NCBI GenBank assembly: GCA_016256075.1 | Contig: SDVU01000286.1 | Coordinates: forward strand, 1-15,966 | From: Dictyocoela muelleri | Taxonomy: Eukaryota; Microsporidia | Direction: 5' to 3' | DNA: 15,966 nucleotides | Shown here: positions 14,193 to 15,966 of the stretch, in pieces | Layout of the letters: the number at the start of each line of letters is the position of its first letter | Numbering within the stretch: position 1 is the first letter of the stretch | Made by a program: the position numbers and the translations under genes | The notes under the pieces: model-generated | Database searches by the model: none | What the model was told of the DNA's origin: nothing | The model's input: only the letters and a program-made list of their open reading frames with translations

Positions 14193-15966
14193 CAAGGACG
14201 ACAGTTTTTAATTGAAATTCTCATTATTTTGTTGTTTTTGTCGATGTAGATATTATTACCTGTTTGAGATACTCGTATTACTTCATATGGACCTAGCCAT
14301 TTGTCTTCAACTTTATCTGGGCTCATGTTTAAAATAAAAACATTATCACCTATTTTGTAATTAACCAGTTTTCTTAACTTTTGTTGGTTATCGTTGTAAA
14401 TTTCACACAACTTCGCCTGATTATTTTTAATGTCTGATATATTGATTTTTTTTTGTAAATTTGTATTTTTGAATGCTGATTTATTCATGAAAATCTCAAT
14501 GGGTATATATCCTAATATAGAATTGTTCGTACAGTTTAATCTTATTGTATATTTCTTTTGAGCTCTTTCATTTTCTTTCCTCGGCATATTCTCAACACTA
14601 TACCAATTTCCTTATTTATTCTTTCAACTATCCCGTTTCCTGTCGGGTTGTGTGGTGCGCTTGTTATGTGTTTAATTTTGTATTTCTCCAACAAATTTTT
14701 AAATGCTGACGATATAAACTGCCTACCGTTATCTGTTAGGCATGTTGTTGGTGTATCATATCTTTTAAGCCAAATCTTTTCAAATGACTTGCAAATTGTA
14801 TCAGAATTAATATCTTCGATGAAATCGATCTCCGTATATCTAAAAAAAGATCAGTAATAACTAAAATGTAAAAATATTGATTTGTTCGGAGTGAATCAAA
14901 ATGCGATTTTTTTATTGGACCTTTAATGTCCAATCCTACACACTCTCCAGGGTTTGAAATATTGAATTATGTATTGGTATTCCATAATTATGTTGAAAAT
15001 CCTTTACTTGGTTGCATATCAGACATTCTTTAGTTATCTGTGTCACCTTGTCTTTTAATCCTTTAATTTTAGTGTATTCAGAAATCGTTTTGAGCATTTT
15101 CTTCGTACCTGGGTGTATAAGTTCTTTATGTAAATCATTGATTGCTTTGTATATTTCATTATCATTTGATTTTTTGTCCTTTCCTGCCACTAAGTTCTCT
15201 GGGAATTCTGGTCGGTAGTCATAATTCGTTATTTCGAGTGGAATTGTATGAAAAAGACGAGAAAGAAGATCAGCATCCGAGTTTTTTTCTCATTCTATAA
15301 GCTTCAATTCATAGTCGAATTCTTCCATAATAAATTTCATTCGGTTTGATCGTTTAAAAAGAGGGCCAATATAGAGAATATTTTTATTATCAGATTCTAT
15401 TATTATTTTAGAATTATATATAATCGGTTTGAAATGTAATAGTGAATTTACTATTGCAAGTATTTCTTTTTCAGCTGATGTGTAATTTTCTTCTTGTTTA
15501 TTAAATCTTTTACTGATATTCCTACAATTTTATCTTCTTGAGTTAGAATAGAACCCATTCCCTTTTCTGAAGCATCACATCTTAGGTTAAAGATTTTACT
15601 AGTATCTGGGTGGTGCAGTTTTAGTTTACTCTTAATTTTACTAAATAGTTCATGAAGTATTTTCGTATCTTTTTCATTCCAACTTATTCTCTTACTTTTG
15701 CCTTTGAGTTTATCATATAGAGGTGATATTTCTGTGGATAATTTTTCTATGTACGGGCGAAACCAATTCACAAATCCTAGAATTTGCTGCGACTGACGCC
15801 TAGTCTTAGGAATTTTAAGTTCGAAGTCGTCTAATTTTGAAATTTGAGGTTGTATTCCATCTGCTGTAATCTCATGACCAAGAAAGTTTGGTTCTACAAC
15901 GGGTTATGCCACTGTAAAGAAACGAGGAGGGACAATGAAATCATATTGAAATAAGCGTGAAATCTT

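Larger units (their letters stand above)
13915..15966 (-). mobile_element. Ty3/gypsy LTR retroelement fossil, - strand, runs off the right edge
   Basis: The parts, in element order from the right edge leftwards, are: end of reverse transcriptase (about 15966-15780, with the GHEIT and LGF-x-N-x-FR-x-Y family blocks); connection and RNase H (about 15770-15250); integrase zinc-binding HHCC region (about 15190-14990); integrase catalytic core (about 14940-14600); and integrase C-terminal chromatin-facing region (14587-14174). A polypurine tract and what is probably the 3' LTR follow. The order RT-RNase H-integrase is that of Ty3/gypsy, not Ty1/copia. The pol is broken in several places, so this is a dead copy. 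The 5' half lies outside the window. The left end borders the oppositely oriented RNase H fossil. Confidence 0.88.

Noticed and set aside
15012-15218. A + strand frame
   Set aside because: Antisense of the integrase zinc-binding region of the retroelement fossil.

Overview
The window looks like a piece of a microsporidian nuclear genome, and its transposon load recalls the expanded genomes of the Nosema/Vairimorpha group. The reasons are: extreme AT richness; very short intronless host genes; a shrunken two-domain AAA ATPase of the Rix7/NVL type; a minimal 83-residue Bet1-like SNARE; a CCC or CCCC run within a few bases of every convincing start codon (a known microsporidian start-site signal); and Merlin, piggyBac and Ty3/gypsy elements, all reported from Nosema-type genomes. 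The species cannot be fixed from the sequence alone.

Layout. 1-1418 is non-coding: one copy of a dispersed repeat (152-522), a foldback structure (596-948) and a small GC-rich island (1141-1186). 1419-2288 encodes a 289-residue membrane-anchored protein of unknown function. 2289-5994 has no intact gene. It holds two more copies of the dispersed repeat (2486-2961 and 5366-5819), a 1.3-kb imperfect palindrome (3078-4398) built from simple repeats, and two small decayed coding stretches. 5995-6246 and 6526-8025 are the two best host genes, Bet1-like SNARE and Rix7-like ATPase, in tandem on the + strand. 8198-8312 is a fourth, truncated copy of the dispersed repeat, cut exactly at the left end of a complete-looking Merlin DNA transposon (8313-9474). 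A broken piggyBac transposase gene follows on the - strand (9544-11224). 11225-13500 is a repeat-rich desert with two short coding-like remnants, a roughly 60-bp tandem array and three evenly spaced palindromes. The right end holds fossils of Ty3/gypsy retroelements: a short RNase H piece on the + strand and a longer decayed pol on the - strand that runs off the window.

The most interesting item is the dispersed repeat family, about 450 bp. Its 5' end resembles a tRNA, with box A and box B 44 bases apart in two copies. One copy is flanked by a 17-bp near-perfect target-site duplication. The copies share hairpins, one with a paired (compensatory) change. This fits a tRNA-headed SINE with a structured RNA body. 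I am not aware of a described microsporidian SINE family of this kind, but I could not search.

The host genes do not form a pathway. One acts in ER-Golgi vesicle fusion and the other in 60S ribosome maturation. The remainder is a graveyard of mobile DNA in which the Merlin copy is the only element that still looks whole.
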